A DNA stretch of 64,000 nucleotides, from assembly GCA_900660155.1 (NCBI GenBank), contig CABFPE010000280.1, positions 286,330-350,329 of the forward strand, given 5' to 3'. Below are positions 1 through 13,641 of the stretch, in pieces (the stretch's first letter is position 1; the number at the start of each line of letters is the position of its first letter). The notes below the pieces were generated by a model. The model was not told the origin of the DNA, did no database searches, and saw nothing but the letters and a program-made list of their open reading frames with translations. The stretch comes from Hofstenia miamia. Its lineage: Eukaryota; Xenacoelomorpha; Acoela; Hofsteniidae. Position numbers and translations under genes: made by a program.

Positions 1-430
1 CCCAATAACTGCAAAGATTTCTAATTTATCAACATAATAATAATAATAACCTTAACCCTTACTTAAAACCTAACTTACTTTAAATTCTACCTTAATCATA
101 ATCCAAATCGTAAACCTCACATTATGCCGTGTTCTTCATCATGGCAGAGCCGACGCAATAAGAACAAACTCATTTTGAATTATGTAAGCAAAATAACTAT
201 GTGAAAGACGTGAGGGATAAGGCGCTGTGTAGATTGAACAAACATTGCTAAATCAGAACATAACGCAAAAGTACCCATGATATCTGTCCCTTACAATCTT
301 CGTTTTTAAATTTATTGCTGTTATTATTCAATTAAAGTAGTAATCGGTTTTACCAATGACTAATAAACCCTGAATTGAATATAATAAGTGATTGGTAAAG
401 TAAAAAACTATGTAAAAAAAACCAATCACC
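1..430. other. AT-rich intergenic DNA, no gene seen
   Basis: No reading frame with recognisable protein similarity. A short TAA run lies near position 40. Nothing else is supported. Confidence 0.5.
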
Positions 431-2060
431 CGAAACAACTTTTTGAACCTTGCTTTGAAGTGTTGGCTAGGAAACCCGCGAGTGTGTTGTTTTGAAATGT
501 TTGTCGGGGTGAAGTGATTAAATTTGTAGGCATTTCTTTAAGTGCATAATATGATTTTCATTTTATTAGCTAATGTTTGAATTTTCTCCCCCATTTTAAT
601 AATTATGGAGTAATTGAATTTTCATACTTGCTTCACCGGCGTCCTTCGCCATTTATATTTGATTAGTGGCACGCGGAGAAGGAAATATTTGAGGCAACTG
701 CTGACATTTTAGCCTTACTCGCATGAGGGTGGTGTGCTTGTTTGACAATTAAGTTTACATCCGTTTCACATTTCCACCCGTAAAGCAATTACTGTCAGCG
801 GAATCGTTTAAATGCCCTTGCAGTTGAGGCATTGTGAACGGTTAATTTAAGCGGTAGCTTATTATTTAAATGTTGTTCTTTTCCATAATTATAGACCTGT
901 AAATGGCCGGCAGGCGTTAGCATTGTCATTTTTTCTAACCAATGTTTAACAATGCATTTTGCACAAAACAACCGCAGTTTCCCTCTGTGTTTATTCCCAG
1001 ATTATAAAAGAAAGCGGTGTGAGTGAAACCAATCGACCAAGCTCATTAGTGGCGAGCCAAACAATGCCTTAAACAATGCCGTCACCTCGGGGAAATGAGC
1101 CGCAACCGAAACGCTAATTTGAACGGACTTATCATACGCTGCTCCAATTTAGGCGCGGCCACGGCTCGCTCTGTGGGTGTACGCCGGCATTCAACAATGG
1201 CTCTTGGTTATGCCAGTTTTCGCGACTATTGTTTTGCACAGCATCCAACATTTTATGTCGCGCGCAAACTGCGCCGTCCCTTCGGTAGCAATTAGCGTTG
1301 TAATTTTCTCACGAGGATCACCGCTCAAATTAACTTTGTGGCAGAACTGCGAATCAAGCAGGGAGGAGTTTGTTGATATACCTGCTAACGCAACCTAATA
1401 ACACATTATGTGCGATGACAAACATGTTTAATTTAGCCCCACCATCAAACAAACCTCTGTTCCTAATTGCATTGCGCCACTAGGCTCTTTATAGTGCGAC
1501 GACGCTTTATTTAATTACAGGTCTCACCAACGCCAACCTAATCTATGGAGACCTTTTCCCGTGTAATGCAATTAGCTTAAAGTATCTGTGAGGGTGAATA
1601 ATTTACTAGTGCCAGCATACTTATGTCATTAAGGCTTTCTCTTTGCCTACTTTGAAATCCACTCGTATTTAAAAACCACTGGCACGCTCCCCTCCATGCA
1701 TCTGTTCTTGGAATTCCCGCCACCTAATTGTCGTGGAACATATAAAACTATTTGATATAATTGTTTATTTGTTAGGAAGTCATTGTCGTGAATTATAGAT
1801 ATATGCGCTTAGAATGTCACTGACTTTGTTTACTCGGGCTTTGAACGCCAACCGCGGCAAACAATATATTTGTAAAGAAAAGCTTCTTTTGTCAACAAAA
1901 ACTAAGTTCTTCTGCAGTTATTAATGTTTTATGCATGAGGTTTGGGAATCGGGCTCTTTAATATTTCAGACGGGAGTGGGCTTTTTGCGCAGCTGTGTGT
2001 GCTTTTACTGACTCCACATCGATTATTTCTCGCTGTTAGTAGACCGTCATTAAACTGGTA
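431..2060. other. Compositional island, possible regulatory DNA
   Basis: This block has clearly more G+C and CpG than the surrounding DNA (for example the stretch 1020-1330), yet has no protein-like reading frame: the short ORFs at 1095-1295 and 1177-1398 overlap in different frames and resemble nothing known. TAAT/ATTA cores of the homeodomain-binding type recur throughout. No simple repeats or transposon ends are visible. Known pattern: dense noncoding regulatory elements of animal developmental genes often look like this. That this block is regulatory is inference; it could equally be an old unrecognised gene remnant. Confidence 0.3.
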
Positions 2061-2620
2061 TATATTGATGAATTCAACTTTTTGAAAAAACCCTCAATCA
2101 ATAATTGTTATTGTTAGTTACCAGTTCTCAACTCGATTCATGCTCCCACTTTTGCAGAATTGCTCCCTCACTAATGGTGTTATCTCTGCAGCTGATGCAT
2201 ATAACTATTATATGCACGTGTGTAATCTACATTAATATTTAAATTCCCACCTATTTATTCGTTTTACATGCTTCCACTATTTAACTTACACCGCCTTCTC
2301 CATTCCATTGTCACATCAGCTTCTTTCTACTTCTAAATCATTTATAATGTTAAACCATAAGTATTTGTGTCATCTTACATACAATATTGTATTTTACACT
2401 ATCATTAGGTTACACAATAAATTGGAAGTGGTTTGATGATGATCTATGCTTTGATTCAGTTAATGTAATATTTATCAATTCTCAATTACCAAATACAATT
2501 AATCTAGTTTATTTGTATATGAAATATTTTATAAAGTGCGCGGGAAAAAATTATTCATGTTGGAACCTCTTCCAGTGGTTGGACGTTTCATCAATATAAG
2601 CTAATGTGATTTAAATTCAA

Positions 2621-3130
2621 CGGTTTCAGTATAGGTTTTGTGTTGGATGGAAATGAGATGCTTGTAAACGCTTCTCTTCGCTGGAAATGGAATAGAACGT
2701 TGCAGTTAATGACTAATACGGTTAATTGTTTTGCGTGTTGAATTGTTAATTAAAAATTTGGTGTGTTGTGAAATGGTTTGTCCCATTCAATGTTAGATAG
2801 ATTAAATGCGGTTTTGGCCGTTAGTGGAGTTAGTGACGCGCTCACTCCTGCACTTTAGTTGATTAAATTGCGCGGTTGAGTATAACCCCGTTTGAGCGAG
2901 TTCAACCTTGAGCGCGCCGCTTAGTGAAAGCGACGTGTTTAATCTATTAGCGCTACCCGTGCTTTAATATCTATCGCATGATTGAACAGGCGGTCATGAT
3001 GGAAATGGGCGCGTTTAAACAATAGGCTAAATTCCCCAAGTGTAGCGTTCGACGCATTTTGACTGATTAAAGCGAGGTGCTGTTGCGAAGGTAGTTGATT
3101 AAGTTGCATTGAAAGCGTTTGCCTGAATTA
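2621..3130. other. Second compositional island
   Basis: Richer in G+C and CpG than both neighbours, with several GCGC words and TTAAT/GATTAA words, and no coding potential. Same character as 431-2060, from which it is separated by about 560 bp of AT-rich sequence. Function is inferred only. Confidence 0.28.
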
Positions 3131-5090
3131 TATTACCTCCTGATTAAAATATTCCAACTTTATTATGTCTCCAATTAATTGCTTTTCATTCCACTAAACT
3201 TTGCGCTCATAAACATTATTTTTTAACTTTCACATAATTACACTAAAAATCCTGATTATTTTGCCTACCTTTTTCGTTTTTTTGACACTCTTTCAAAATT
3301 GTTGTAATTTTGACTAAAAAATTTTGTGTTTGCAGTTATGTTTCAAGTTTTTTACATTTATGCTGGGTTGTGAAAGGGGCTCATATTGGAGGTCTTGTGA
3401 CGTTTATTATTATAAGTAGAATTCCAACTGCATTATCTGATATTTGAATTTTTAATTTAGAAGTGCCTCGCGTTTTAAGTTTTATAATTTTTCACTTCCT
3501 CTGTAGGGAGTTATGTTTATCCCGTTGTTACACTTTTCCTAATTGCTTGTAAACTATATTTTAGACAATTAGTTTTTCTATTCAAATGCTATTTCTCATT
3601 GTGCAGTTTCGTTTAAACAAATGCCAATCAAATTGTTTTGAAATTCAATTTTCTCTTTGTAATTTTTCTCATATAATTTTTATTTTCCAATTTATGCCTG
3701 CTTTTTGAACAAACCGTTTTTGCCTTTCCTGTTATAAACTTTGTCCTTTGTTTTATATTTTAATAGTTCATTGTTTAATGTTTTGTCGTCTACATTGTTC
3801 TAGTGTTTTCCACTGTGTTCTCAATCAATTTTTCATTGCGTACCTCTTTTGTCACATAATTTGTTGACCAATGCATAAGTTTATCAATGCGTTCTTTGTT
3901 TAATTTATCACCTTAACATCTTTTCGTTTTGTCATCGAAGGTTATAAAATGCGACGCTTGTTTATCTCCAATGAGCAGGTGTTTATTCTAACCCGCCACT
4001 TGTTGAAGTCAAGTTCCAGAAGAATGCTTTCCTCTATAATCTTTTTATGGGTTTGATGTTCAATTTAACATTAACCATTTGGTCTCTAAATTTGTGAACA
4101 AATATTTTAAATATATATGCCAACAACACCTCTATTGCCCCCATACTAATTGCCCATTGTTAATAAAATAGTATGTAGAGTATATATTTACTACTTATAG
4201 TCATTGATTTAAAAAATATGAATACAGAAACGTCAGATAGTTATGACGTAACAGCTTCATGCAAAAATGAGCTATTTGCAGTCGAAGTAGTTAACTCCGA
4301 TTGTAGTATTTAATCAAAGTGGTTGGTGATGTCTATAGGGACTTAGATTTTATAAGAAGTAGAAAAGGCCTAGCACAATTTTTAGGAACCACCGTTGAAA
4401 TCATTATTGCATGAAGCTGACGATTTATAACTTTGAATTTGTTGTCAAAAGTGGAATGAATAAAATAGTTATCTTGTACCGAAATTGCTGGAGTACTGTA
4501 TTCTCTTCAATTAATTTATAATTCAACCAACTTTATGCAGAAAATCAGCATGCTTCTCAAATTTATTAAATTAGACGGAGTAATTGAATTAGGCCATTAC
4601 AGTAAGTGCATTTTCACCCACCATACTATTTCTAATCCAAATTTATTTTCTTTGCCTGAGACAATATTGTTGTAATAGTTTTCAAAATCATCTTTCTGTT
4701 AGAATTTCATGTCTATCCAAGTGTAAAATTCAACTTCCCATGTTTAATACATGTAATAATTATTTCGCGCAAAAACTTCTATAAAAAATATAAAAAGAAA
4801 TCTAAAGATTTTTAACTAAATTGAGCTCTTAGCGCCTTTTAATTTGAGCGAGCATTTATCTCACAGATTATGATGGAATGTTTTAAATATGTTTTTAACT
4901 GTAGGTTTGGTTAATTTGAAATCTAGATAGAATTGGCTATTGCAGTCTGTGATAATATTTTTTGAGTTTAATGAAATCTCTTAAATTGTTAAAAGATTTT
5001 GTTTTAATTGCAAGTAAGAGGAATTTCAAGGAATTGTTTTGAAATGTGTTTTGTCATATGTGTGAAGCGATTTCTAGTGTGATTTTCCCT
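3131..5090. other. Gene-free AT-rich DNA
   Basis: Poly-T-rich unique sequence. I see no coding exon, transposon end or RNA gene. Confidence 0.5.
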
Positions 5091-5400
5091 AACTCTTGTT
5101 AATTTGGTGGAAGTGTCACTGCTGACCTCGGCGTGAAGCCTCGGCTGGTAGGTAGCGCGCAGTCTCCTGTCACCTCGCCACTTGGTCCGCCCTCATTAGT
5201 ACTTAGTTGCTCTTTCCTCCACGTCACCACGTCATCTCACCCTCAAGGCTTTACTCGTTCGAACTGCTCCCGCGCGTAATGAGCTCTTCAATAATCAATT
5301 CCATTTTATTATTAATTGCACGCGTTTCTCCATTCTCCATGTTGTTTACTTTTATTCCCAAATTTCACCTAACCTCTCTCACTCCACAAATATAAAAACG
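5091..5400. other. Third compositional island
   Basis: About 300 bp with GC-rich, CpG-bearing words and TAAT/ATTA cores between AT-rich flanks. A 62-codon open frame (5207-5395) looks fortuitous. Possible regulatory element; weak. Confidence 0.25.
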
Positions 5401-7533
5401 CTAGACAATATGAATTACATTTCCCATTACGCTAAACCGAAAACTGTTTGAGAGTGTTGTTACCATATCACAACCATTGGTTACAAATCTTGCATTTCAT
5501 TTGTTACGTATCAATTTTTCAGTATATGTGCATGTAGTACAAGTATAATATTAGAAAAAGGTTTTTCCTGATTTATATTACAATAAATAACAGAATCGAA
5601 TATTTTAAGAGGGCCTACTTTGCAATTTTTCATAAATACAAAATTGTATGTATATCTAATGAATTTATTTATTGCAAGAAATTATAAATTCATTACTAAA
5701 TTTAGTATTACCTTACTATGCGCATATAACCAACGGTTGTTAAACTTTACTAATCAATGCTTGATAGACTAAAAACAAGACTTAATTAAGGTTCTGCGAG
5801 ATCCTTCAGTCTCATGCGATTTACTGATCGCAATCACATGGGGTGGTATAATTGCCAAATAAACTCTGACGCTGCGGATTTCAAAGTACTTTTGGCTAAT
5901 TTTTGTCAAAATGGAAGTTGAGCTTGCAGGACATCTTGATTGCAGAAAATTTCATGGGACTTGTATGGAAGGGGGCTGGGACCAAACCCAACGGTCTTAA
6001 GTGGAATAATAAAATTTTGATTTCACGGAAGCCTAGCCGTATTAACTCACGTTTTGCACTATGTTTAAACAAATTTTTTGTCGAAGCTTTCTGTACGTTG
6101 TTATAAATTGCATTGCTTTATCTGTACTTGGCGTGCATGTTGTGAATGTTTAATTAAGGCAATTGTACGACTACGACATAGGTTATCCCACATTTCTTCC
6201 ATACCGTTTTTTCTATAATTGGCCACGTGTATTGTAACATCGGTCAGACCAAGGGTTTTCGTTTTTAGCGTGTTTTTGAATGTTGCTAATAATTTTGTAT
6301 ATAATAAACAAGTTTTTTTATGTAAATAGTAACACTTTAGAACAGTTTTAGTGTCAAGGCCGGAATGCGAGAATCCCAGCGATATTACAGTATAACCAAA
6401 TGTGAAAGTTTTTGTGATAAAAAAAGTTATCCAACCTTCATTTTACCGCCACATTTTGAAAAAGTTGTACTGATTTTCGTACACATGTAATACGATTTCT
6501 TGAAAGATTTTTTCTAAAAAATCATGTTTTAAGCGAATAGCATTGTGTTTTGTTTTATAAATATAACAACATAGTTTAAAAGCCATACAACCAATACAAA
6601 AATATTTTCAGAAGAGTGTAATTCATTTGCAGTGTGTACTTGAAAAAATATATATCCTGTCCATGCAGAGTGTGTTAAAGGTACCCTAAATACACCTCTG
6701 GATCTGCGCTTGCGCTTATAAACAAATGCACAGATGTGTCAGAGCGCACAGTTGTTAGTTCAATTCTAATCATTAAAATATAAATATAATTATTAATTAT
6801 AATATGAGAGGTTGGTGGATGTAATGTCTAGTGTTTGGTCCAGAATTTATTTTCTAATATTTTCAAAGGAAATTTGAAAAGTTTTTTTTACTATAATTAC
6901 TATAACAATCGATGAAAGATCCCAATTCATTTTCTTGATGAAAAGAATATTTTTTGATGTGTACACATTTTCAGAATGTCTGACATGTATGTATGGAAAG
7001 GAGTTAAAGTTTAACGATGACGGTTTTGTAATTTTATAATTAAGCGATTGTCCTGTGACGATATTTTATGCATAAATTGCATAATTTTTTTATTCGCTAA
7101 TTGCTGCAGATTCCTGTTGGCTTTTGTTTACCTATTAAACGTTTTAATGTTCCAATTTATATTAACCAACTCGCTTGTCATTCCTTTTTTAAATATTTTA
7201 TTTACTGCATTGTAGAATTAGCATTAATTTAAGCATTCATTATGCATTGATTCGAGACGAAGGATTATTCCAAACTTATTTAATTACCGCTTTCCGCTTG
7301 TTAATTTTTCATACTCACTCAATTTTCAAGTCATCTATCCCTTATTCACTTTACGCAAAACCTATTCCACTACTTCCCTTCCAATCATTTCGTTCTTCCA
7401 CCAACAAATATTCTTCACACAAATATTCTACATTTTTTAAACCCTTTTTTTTATTATTCCATGTCATGCAGATTGATACCATATCTGTATCATTATTCTG
7501 TATTTAATGTGATTTTGTTATAAGCTATTTCGG
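5401..7533. other. Gene-free AT-rich DNA
   Basis: Short open frames at 5903-6106 and 7247-7507 have no recognisable similarity and low-complexity composition. Nothing else is supported. Confidence 0.45.
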
Positions 7534-7551
7534 TATATATATATATATATA
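7534..7551. repeat. TA microsatellite
   Basis: Nine TA units, 17 bp before the left end of the hAT MITE. Confidence 0.9.
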
Positions 7552-7568
7552 AAATCCTTATTTATAAG

Positions 7569-7925
7569 CAGACTTTTCAACGAGCTGTAATTTCTAAACT
7601 GGGCTTGTTTAAATTTTGAGTAAGTTTGGCTCGGCTCGCCACATGAAAATCTTTCTATGAGGCTCGTTTCAGCTCGATATTTTTTTTTCAAAAGTTGTGC
7701 TCTCAGAATTTTTTCAATTGCTCTTCCTATTATTTAATAAACATTTCTATAATACGATTATAAGTAAGGAATATTGAATGAAAAAATAAGAAAAATCTGC
7801 ATAATCAAATTAACAAGCAGCACTATACATTTGGTTTGCTTAAAAACGGCTCGTTTTAGGCTCGTTGTATATCAAATACTCTGCTAAAGCTCGGCTCGGC
7901 TCGGCTCCGCTCGTTGACAAGTCTG
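7569..7925 (-). mobile_element. Non-autonomous hAT element (GAGCC-rich MITE), copy 1
   Basis: A 357-bp element whose ends are inverted copies: CAGACTTTTCAACGAGC at the left and the reverse complement of CAGACTTGTCAACGAGC at the right. It is flanked by an 8-bp near-duplication (TTTATAAG at 7561-7568, TTTAAAAG at 7926-7933), the hallmark of the hAT superfamily. Both subterminal regions carry repeated GCTCGGCTCGG/GAGCC words, probably transposase-binding repeats. It has no coding capacity. The body matches the copies at 39078-39464 and 27797-29413, in reverse orientation to the former. Confidence 0.88.
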
Positions 7926-8080
7926 TTTAAAAGTATACGCACTCTGCAAAATAGGTGCATTTTGTACCAACTTCCGTGTCCTTTCATACAAAAATGTTTT
8001 CCAATGCTTATTCAGAGCTTGCTCCCATTATATCTCCTGCCGTAGAGCCCCTTATGTTTTCGTTCAAAGTGCCCTTTTGA

Positions 8081-8113
<33 letters not shown>
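8081..8113. repeat. TA microsatellite
   Basis: Interrupted TA tract of about 33 bp. Confidence 0.9.
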
Positions 8114-8439
8114 ATGACCAATATTTAACTTTCGAAAGGATGTACAGTGTCAGATTAAATATAGTATGGAAGAACATTTTTGGGTTTTGAATTTTTTGTA
8201 TTGGTTTTGCCCTTAGACTATTGAAATTATGTGCATATGAAAACTAGATACTATAGCAGCGTTCGCACTAAGATCAACGATATCCAGAGAATCCTCAGGC
8301 TGTTGCTCCAAAATTCATTTTTACAATTTAATAGCGAAGTTCTAGTTTATCTGTATAAAGTATATTTCCAACAGACATTTTTATCAATGTTTCCAAATTC
8401 TGGCTTTTTCTGGAGGATTCAAGAGATCTAGTCGTTTAA

Positions 8440-8890
8440 ATTCAAGGTTGGTCCATAGACTGTGCTTTAATTTTCTGAATTTCCACGTCGAGTGATTTTG
8501 TTGAGATGGTGGGGGAAGGTGTAGTAAAGTGTTTTAAGTGTATGTGTGTATTTAGCGGCGGTGCATTAACACTAAATCCATGTGCTTTTAGTCGCAATCA
8601 ATTAATGCGAGTGGAAACCCTCCGACTGTGCTTCAGAGATCATTCCCGTGGAGTTAACGGATTTGAATGGAATTAGAGCGCCGTGGTTCTGAGAAAAGGG
8701 AAAGTAAATTTAACTAATTTGGCGGCGAACCCACTGGCCATGGAATAATCATCTTCCTTCGACTGCCATCGACAATTGGACTAATTTGCTACTCCAAACT
8801 ATTTCATTATTCCTACCATCAAATAACTATACCATTTCTTATTAGCCCATTCGCTAATCCTATTACGCTCACTTACTACCATCCTCTAAT
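8440..8890. other. Fourth compositional island
   Basis: About 450 bp of balanced composition with several CpG words and TAAT/ATTA cores, no protein-like frame and no transposon ends. Same character as the islands at 431-2060, 2621-3130 and 5091-5400. Regulatory role is inference. Confidence 0.28.
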
Positions 8891-8900
8891 TACTTAACAA

Positions 8901-10958
8901 CGGATCACTCTTTCCTTTATCAAGTCATCGTGCGAATATCCAACTACTGCCAATGATGATTTTTTTAAACAATTTTCCTTCCTTAAGCACATCAAAGTTC
9001 GCATGTTTTCAAACATATCTCTTATACACATCTTAGGCCCAAGGTTCTAGACATAATGATAGCCATGTCTTTCATTTCCTAAATTTTGTAAAATCTATTT
9101 AATCATGCAAAATTCGGATTTCTTTTTATTATACGAAAGGGCTCTTTCTATTTATTATAACATCTTGAAGTGCAGTTACTTTTGTAAAAGATATGCAAGT
9201 TATTTAAACTCTTTCGAACTAGATTTTTTGATGATGGATTAAGACTAAAAACGATTTTTGCTTCCTTTTTTTCCAATCTGATCTTCACTCTTAATCATCA
9301 AAACGACTTTTATTATCCAACTTTCTTTCAATGGGTAATATAGTTAAATTCATTCCACTATCCTTCTACTTTGGATTAAGACCCATTTTCATAGTATATT
9401 GGAATTTGATTACCATTAGCAATGTTCTAATTACAACACATTTTTGGTAGTAAGCTTATATGACAACTTAGCGATGTTAATACATTTTAGCATTCAAATC
9501 AATTAATTTGGATTTAAGAACGAGGTAGGGAAGGTGAAAGTATCCTTCATAGATTTGGATACATTTTACTGTAGATAATTGCTGCTCAAAGCGTGTTTTG
9601 TAAGAAACACAGCGTTGATGACGTTTATCATTATACAGAATATGATTTTTAAATGAGCTTTGCATGTTTATATTTATGCAAAAGCTTTTACAAGGCGTGC
9701 AAGGTTATGGTAAATTTTATTTATATTGTCAGCTCTGTAATTTCAAATGGATATACAACTGTTTCCCACATTAAAATCATGTTTAACTTGGCTATTGTCA
9801 AGAGCATCGGTGGATGGAATTGAAACTACTCACTTTTGTGTTTCTTTAATTGAAATTGAATCAATATTGAGTATATGAATATATCAGTTTGTATTTTAAA
9901 TAAATTATAATTTTATGCCATCTTGTGAGCATTTATTGTAATTTACAAATTGACAAATTTTTTTATCAGAAAAGCTTTAGTCCCTTTATTAATAATCTTT
10001 AAAAAAATTCCAAGATATTAGAACATTTCATTTCAAGAAATTCAAGGTTGTGATTTCCCAAATGTTTTCATTTATATTATCATTTAAATAATTTTTCTTA
10101 TTCCCTCAAGTTCATACAATATAATGGCATTCTATAATAAAACTATATTTTTCGGCAATTAAACATTTCTTTGACTTTGTTTTTACTACGCAATTTAAGA
10201 ATTTAGTGATGTACATTATTAGTAAATTTATTTAATTGAGTACATTGTACCACTTCTCAAAAAATTACATTCACTTTTAAGAGTAATTCAGTTTATGTAA
10301 AAGGCTAATTATCTTGCAGTCGTTAGATATATTAAATTTCCGTGTTTGTATCACCAATAATATATTAGTTTTAGAACAAAAAATTATTTTTAAATTTACA
10401 ATTTATTGTAATTCTGCAAATCTATACGCCATCTTGCGTGCAACTGCATTTCTTATGTGCAGCTAAATTTTGTCGAAATTATAAAAGCACGTGCACCTAA
10501 ATTGTATCATAGATAGAGTAAAGTAAATTACTGTTCATAATAATCAATGCAAAATTGTTTTATCGCAGACACATTTAGCATTAGTGAAATGAGGCGGATG
10601 CTAAAGTGAAAGTTTGTTACGTTTGATAAAAACAGTGGAGTTTTTGGAGGTGCGGCGTTATAGCCAAATTTTCTCTATTGAAAAATCAAAACGTATTTTG
10701 TTCATATTGTTTATGGGGAAAATGAGGTGCTGTAGCCAGTTTTATATCAATATTTATTTGCGTTGGTTTAGACCATACTAAGCGTAGCTAAATATTAACC
10801 ATAGAATTTTAAGAGGTAGATAAAAGTGACGAAAATTTTGATAAAAGAAAAATTTAAAGTTTTTGCTGTATTTTAATTTTTTGATTTCAATATTTAGCTT
10901 ATTATATAATTTTGGTTCAGGCAATTTTAAAAAATGAAGGGAAACCATTCGATGTTTT
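8901..10958. other. Gene-free AT-rich DNA
   Basis: No exon, repeat end or RNA gene recognised on either strand. Confidence 0.45.
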
Positions 10959-10966
10959 AGTCAGCC

Positions 10967-12141
10967 CAGAGTTTGAACCAGTCATGATTTTTGCCGACCC
11001 GACTCAACCGATCTATTTCTCCAGAATTTTGACCGGTTTCGACCGGCGCCTAGGATTTAAAATTTGCGACTCGATGAGGACATTTTCTTAAAGTAGGTAA
11101 AAGTAACAGAATGTTAATGGTTAAGAAAGCTATATTCTCAAATTAGACTATTTTTTAAATTTACAAAGTATGCAACACATTTGAACAGATTAAGAGTCTA
11201 GATAAATTTGTTAAATCTTGCTTATTTCACGGCCACAAATGACTTACAGCATTTCTTGTTAAAAAAGTATGATTTCATTAACAAAATGTCATGGCAAAGG
11301 GACGTTGAGTTCAGACTCGCACTCTGAGGCTGGTATCACACATATTTTGCGGGCAATTGGGCTGAAATGCTGCGACTAATTCAATGTAAAACTATTTTAT
11401 ATGTATTGTGCAAGACTTTAATTTTTGGTAAGATCAACATATTACCTGTATCAAGAAATTCCTATTCGGCTGGTAGGACTAGTTTATTGGCAATGCCGGT
11501 TGGTGGCCAATAAATTTAAAACTTAGGCCGGTATTTGGCAGTAGCAGTCAAAATTAAGCCGCTGTATATACATGTAATTTACTTGCAAAATAAATTTTAA
11601 TATATCACCAAATCAATATACAAAACTCTAATTCAACTTATTACAAAAATAATATGCAGACATTAAACAATTTTGTGGCTACCAAACTTTGACAATAATT
11701 AAAACATCGAGATTTTGACAATAAAAATTCTGACTCTCAAAATGCAGTTAAAAATAGAAAATAATGCCTTAACGACCAATATTTGTCGGTAAGCGGGCCA
11801 AGTTAGTGTCTGAACTCATGATAGCGCTTTTTTGCACCTAAATATATGGTTTTTTCCTTCATGTCTAAAGAAAGTGATCTAACCCAAGCACTTTTATGTT
11901 TTTCATGCGTTCTTGATGATTTTTGACTACGGTTTCCTAAGTAATAGCTGTCATCAATGCATTAATTACTGGTTGTTTGCAACAACTATTTTATCACAAA
12001 CATTGTCTTAGGAGTACTGCACTGAAATAACCGTGAGCTCCTTGTCTATTCACAGTGCTTATTAGTAGGCCAAGTTAACAGCGTCAACCGGCATGACAAA
12101 AATCCTGACCCGACCGGTCGTTGGAACGGGTTTCAACTCTG
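10967..12141. mobile_element. hAT element, non-autonomous or decayed
   Basis: A 1,175-bp element with inverted ends (CAGAGTTTGAACC at the left; the right end reads CAGAGTTGAAACCC on the - strand) and a perfect 8-bp target duplication AGTCAGCC at 10959-10966 and 12142-12149. Subterminal ACCGG/CGACC words occur at both ends. No transposase frame is left inside. A shorter inverted pair (around 11308-11316 and 11808-11818, GAGTTCAGAC) lies within and may be a nested remnant. Right family by duplication length and CAG terminus; the autonomous partner is not in the window. Confidence 0.85.
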
Positions 12142-12149
12142 AGTCAGCC

Positions 12150-12597
12150 TTCTTACACGTGAATTTAATTTCTTTTATCCACTTAGCGAAAATATAGGTT
12201 TAGTTGACCTCGACTGATAACGGCTATAGCCGCAAACAATTCTGTAGCCACTATGATGGGTGCACTATCTTTACACTTACATTTAGATTCTTCTGTGCTA
12301 CATGGCATATTTTTTAAGACTAGAAAGACCCTGCTAAGGCAGGGCGAATCGATCCAACGAGAATCATTTTGTTAATGTTGCAAATATTAAAAAATACATG
12401 CATAACATTTCTGTTAAAAAATCGAATCCTAACACCCAAGATTTGATGAAATTAATAAAATAGAAGAATTGTCATCTATTTTTCACAATATGTCATAATA
12501 GAGATGATAAATTCCAAAAGGTAAAAATCCTGTCTCCCTAGGGGAAGTTATTTAACCTATTAAGTTTTCATTTTTTTAAAATATTTTCACTTAGAAT
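12150..12597. other. Short gene-free interval
   Basis: Unique AT-rich sequence between two hAT insertions; nothing recognised. Confidence 0.5.
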
Positions 12598-12852
12598 CAG
12601 TGACGGGTTTAGGATTTTTAAAACGGGGAGCTGACACCCATTTTTTACAAAAAAATTGTAACCAAAATGTTTTTGCACAAAAGTAAATTTACACAAAGTG
12701 ATATCGTCTGTTTTTAGCAGCAAATCGATTGATGACATCTTGAATTAAAGTGAAATATTTCCAATTTTGAGGAAAAGAGAACATTTCAGTTAAGTGTTAG
12801 CAGCTGGCCCGAAAAGGTGGCGATCGCCCCCTGACCCCTAAACGCGCTACTG
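12598..12852. mobile_element. hAT MITE, 255 bp
   Basis: Ends are CAGTGACGGGTTTAGG at the left and CAGTAGCGCGTTTAGG (read on the - strand) at the right, 13 of 16 positions matching. The target duplication CTTAGAAT is perfect at 12590-12597 and 12853-12860. No coding capacity. This is a different family from the GAGCC-rich MITE. Confidence 0.85.
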
Positions 12853-12860
12853 CTTAGAAT

Positions 12861-13640
12861 GGACTAAGTTGATGACAGTGAACATGAGAATGACCTCAAT
12901 TTTGAATTCATACATGCACTCTGATCGCAAACAGTATTTCAGCATTTTTATTCTAGTTGTAATTTTTTCAATTGGAAATTTTTTCATCGGGAAAAATAGA
13001 CTGATCTGTTGTCATGTCAGAATCCAGCTTTCAGATATGATGATTAATTCTTAATGTCCCTTCTGCTCTTATTTGATCTTTTGTAGGGAAGCAACTTGAG
13101 ATCGATTATGAAGTTAATTCTCATTGGAATTTTTCAAAAGCCAATATGTTTGATAAACGTTCGAATGGAAATCTTTGCGTTCCACATCACCTTCTAGTAA
13201 TTAGAATTTTGAATTCGAAAGATGTTTAAGTAAAAAGAAATTGTTTGAAAACTTACTCAATGATTTCTGATCATCCAGTTTTTGCCTAGGGAAGCTTGTC
13301 ATTTGTAGGCACTCATCTTACACATGACCTTTTGTGTAAGTTAATATAGACGACTCAAAACAAAATTTGATGTATATATTAAGGCCCGGAGGTATACCGA
13401 TACCGCGGTGTCTTGCCTAAAAAATTCATCGGTATTTATTTATGAGCATGTGGATTGTGTGCAAGCCTGCGGGTCAATGTTAGATGTTAAATGTATTTTT
13501 CAATGGAATATTTTGAATAAATGAAAACTAAACTAAGTTAATATTTATGAAGCTAAAATTACAAGTAAGGAATTTCGACATCCTATGTGAAAATGTTCCT
13601 TGAAGGTTTTGTTTATCTATTCCTTCCTTACTATTTTAAG
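12861..13640. other. Gene-free AT-rich DNA
   Basis: The 61-codon frame 12869-13054 has no recognisable similarity. A short GC-rich patch with partly inverted ATACCGATACCG/ATCGGTAT words near 13390-13440 may be the end of an unidentified repeat. Confidence 0.4.
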
Positions 13641-13641
13641 A

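Noticed and set aside
1095-1398. Two overlapping + strand ORFs of 66 and 73 codons in the first island
   Set aside because: They use different frames over the same bases and show no recognisable motif; the higher G+C content lengthens chance frames here.
7247-7507. 86-codon + strand ORF
   Set aside because: Low-complexity Ser/Phe/Pro-rich translation of pyrimidine-rich DNA, no similarity or splice support.
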